Shown here piece after piece: positions 21,874 to 23,004 of a DNA stretch of 23,004 nt. The notes beneath the pieces were generated by a model that saw only the letters and a program-made list of their open reading frames with translations, did not search any database and was not told where the DNA came from. Within the stretch, counting starts at the first letter, position 1, and the number at the start of each line of letters is the position of its first letter. Source of the stretch: Embleya sp040605455. Its GTDB lineage: Bacteria; Actinomycetota; Actinomycetes; Streptomycetales; Streptomycetaceae. The stretch is from contig NZ_JBEXCV010000141.1 in the NCBI RefSeq assembly GCF_040605455.1, positions 1 through 23,004 on the forward strand. Reading direction: 5' to 3'. Both the position numbers and the translations under genes were made by a program.

Positions 21874-22392
21874 ATGTACTGGTATTTCGCACTGGTGGGC
21901 CTGGTCGCCCTCGAACGCGGCGCCGAGTTGGTGGTGGCCCGACGCAACTTCGCCTGGAGCCTGGCCCGGGGCGGCGTGGTCAGCGGACGGCGACACTATC
22001 CGCCGATGGTCGTACTGCACGTCGGTTTGTTGGCCGCGTGCGTGCTGGAAGTGTGGCTGGGCGATCGGCCGTTCGTGCCCTGGCTCGGCGGGCCCATGGT
22101 CGCCCTCGTGCTCGCCGCCCAGGTGCTGCGCTGGTGGTGCATCACCGCGCTCGGACCGCACTGGAACACGCAGGTGGTGGTCGTGCCGGGGCTGTCGCCG
22201 GTACGCAGCGGGCCGTACCGGTGGAGCCGGCTGCGGCACCCGAACTACGTCGCGGTCGCGGTCGAGGGCCTGGCGTTGCCCCTCGCGCACGGCGCGTGGG
22301 TCACCGCGCTCGTGTTCACCGGGCTCAATGCCGCGCTGATGGTGGTCCGGATCCGCTGCGAGTCGGCCGCGCTGTCGGCGGCGACCGCGTGA
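21874..22392 (+). CDS. ICMT-like membrane methyltransferase (SrsB-like)
   Basis: A 172-aa membrane protein of the isoprenylcysteine carboxyl methyltransferase/phospholipid methyltransferase family with about four or five hydrophobic segments. The SAM-binding motif R-H-P-N-Y is at residues 121-125, preceded by GPYRWSRL and followed by a Glu in VAVAVEG, as usual. In the srs operon the corresponding enzyme methylates the resorcinol hydroxyl of the type III PKS product in the membrane. ATG 21874 lies after GGTCGGGG, 7 bases after the PKS stop; the stop overlaps the next start by 4 bp (GTGA). Function as O-methyltransferase of a phenolic lipid is inference from gene order. Confidence 0.9.
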   Translation: MYWYFALVGLVALERGAELVVARRNFAWSLARGGVVSGRRHYPPMVVLHVGLLAACVLEVWLGDRPFVPWLGGPMVALVLAAQVLRWWCITALGPHWNTQVVVVPGLSPVRSGPYRWSRLRHPNYVAVAVEGLALPLAHGAWVTALVFTGLNAALMVVRIRCESAALSAATA

Positions 22393-23004
22393 TCGACCTG
22401 CTCGTCGCGGGCGGCGGGCCGGCCGGCCTGGCGACCGCGATCCACGGTGCGCTCGCGGGGCTGCGCGTGGTCGTGGTGGAGCCGCGGCCGGCGCCGGTGG
22501 ACAAGGCGTGCGGCGAGGGGCTGATGCCCACGGGCGTGACCGCGCTCGCCCGGTTGGGCATCGCGCCCGCCGGACGGCCGTTGGCCGGGATCCGGTATCT
22601 GGACGCCCGGCACGCGGTCGAGGCCCGGTTCCGGGCGGGACCGGGGCTGGGCGTACGACGCACCACGCTGCACGCCGCACTCTACGAACGGGCGTCGGCG
22701 CTCGGGGTCGAGCACCGGGTCGGCCGGGTCGGCGACGTGCGGCAGGACGCACACGGGGTGGCCGCCGCCGGCCTGACCGCGCACTGGCTGGTCGCGGCGG
22801 ACGGCCTGCACTCGCCGATCCGGGCCGCCCTCGGGCCTGCCCGGCCGGACCGCCGCGCTCGGCGGTACGGACTGCGCCGGCACTTCGCGGTCGCCCCGTG
22901 GACCGACTTCGTCGAGGTGCACTGGTCGCCGCGCGGCGAGGCGTACGTGACGCCGGTCGGGCCGGACCTGGTCGGCGTCGCGGTGCTGGGTCCGCGCGGG
23001 CGGC
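22389..23004 (+). CDS. FAD-dependent monooxygenase (SrsC-like), 3' end missing
   Basis: The first 205 codons of a group A flavoprotein monooxygenase; the gene runs off the window. The FAD/NAD dinucleotide-binding motif GGGPAG is at residues 8-13, with Glu31 at the end of the second strand. A CGEG motif (residues 41-44) and a second FAD-contact motif AADGLHSPIRAAL follow. The GTG overlaps the methyltransferase stop by 4 bp. In srsABC the corresponding enzyme hydroxylates the alkylresorcinol, leading to a quinone. The CGEG motif is also found in geranylgeranyl reductase-type flavoproteins, so that branch is an alternative. Confidence 0.9.
   Translation, partial: MIDLLVAGGGPAGLATAIHGALAGLRVVVVEPRPAPVDKACGEGLMPTGVTALARLGIAPAGRPLAGIRYLDARHAVEARFRAGPGLGVRRTTLHAALYERASALGVEHRVGRVGDVRQDAHGVAAAGLTAHWLVAADGLHSPIRAALGPARPDRRARRYGLRRHFAVAPWTDFVEVHWSPRGEAYVTPVGPDLVGVAVLGPRGR

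Noticed and set aside
1..23004. CRISPR array, insertion sequence, integrase or attachment site
   Set aside because: No regularly spaced repeats, transposase or integrase motifs, or tRNA-bordered direct repeats were seen.

Overview
The window comes from a very high-GC filamentous actinomycete, most likely Streptomycetaceae. The signs are strong G/C third positions, frequent GTG starts, 4-bp ATGA/GTGA gene overlaps, the XRE-DUF5753/DUF397 regulator pair, an HTH-TPR regulator relic and a type III polyketide synthase cassette. No rRNA, tRNA, insertion sequence, CRISPR array or replication origin was recognised.

Layout. (1) 1-1239: mostly gene-less apart from a 73-aa conserved small protein (404-625) with a strong terminator. 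(2) 1240-3070: an FMN-dependent luciferase-like monooxygenase and its FMN reductase partner, ending in a bidirectional hairpin. (3) 3132-6952, minus strand: a degradation-type operon (acyl-CoA dehydrogenase, two short-chain dehydrogenases, a phosphotriesterase-family hydrolase). It diverges from a TetR regulator (7099-7734), with a perfect 16-bp palindromic operator between them. (4) 7793-9690: a GNAT acetyltransferase and a broken HTH-TPR regulator carrying two independent lesions. (5) 9715-10739, minus: DUF397 and XRE-DUF5753 genes, in which the XRE stop codon appears to have been lost exactly at the expected ATGA junction. (6) 10983-12974: a four-gene, fully overlapping operon that encodes a small highly charged Asp/Lys peptide followed by a protein-isoaspartate methyltransferase homologue with a C-terminal extension. 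This matches the architecture of the imiditide RiPP family (aspartimide-forming) and is the most interesting part of the window. (7) 13131-15013: two convergent unknown proteins that share a C-terminal domain. (8) 15040-16380, minus: a cyclopropane-fatty-acid-synthase-family methyltransferase. (9) 16532-19264, minus: a polar amino acid ABC importer (lipoprotein, permease, ATPase). (10) 19529-23004: a UbiA-family prenyltransferase diverging from a type III PKS, ICMT-like methyltransferase and FAD monooxygenase series, which resembles the srsABC phenolic-lipid operon. The last gene runs off the window.

How the parts work together (inference). Region 3 looks like a TetR-repressed pathway that oxidises an acyl-CoA or alicyclic substrate through dehydrogenation, two alcohol/ketone steps and a hydrolysis. 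Region 6 is probably a small peptide-modification cluster next to an XRE/DUF397 regulatory pair. Region 10 probably makes a methylated, oxidised alkylresorcinol or quinone, possibly with an isoprenoid or EboC-like component.
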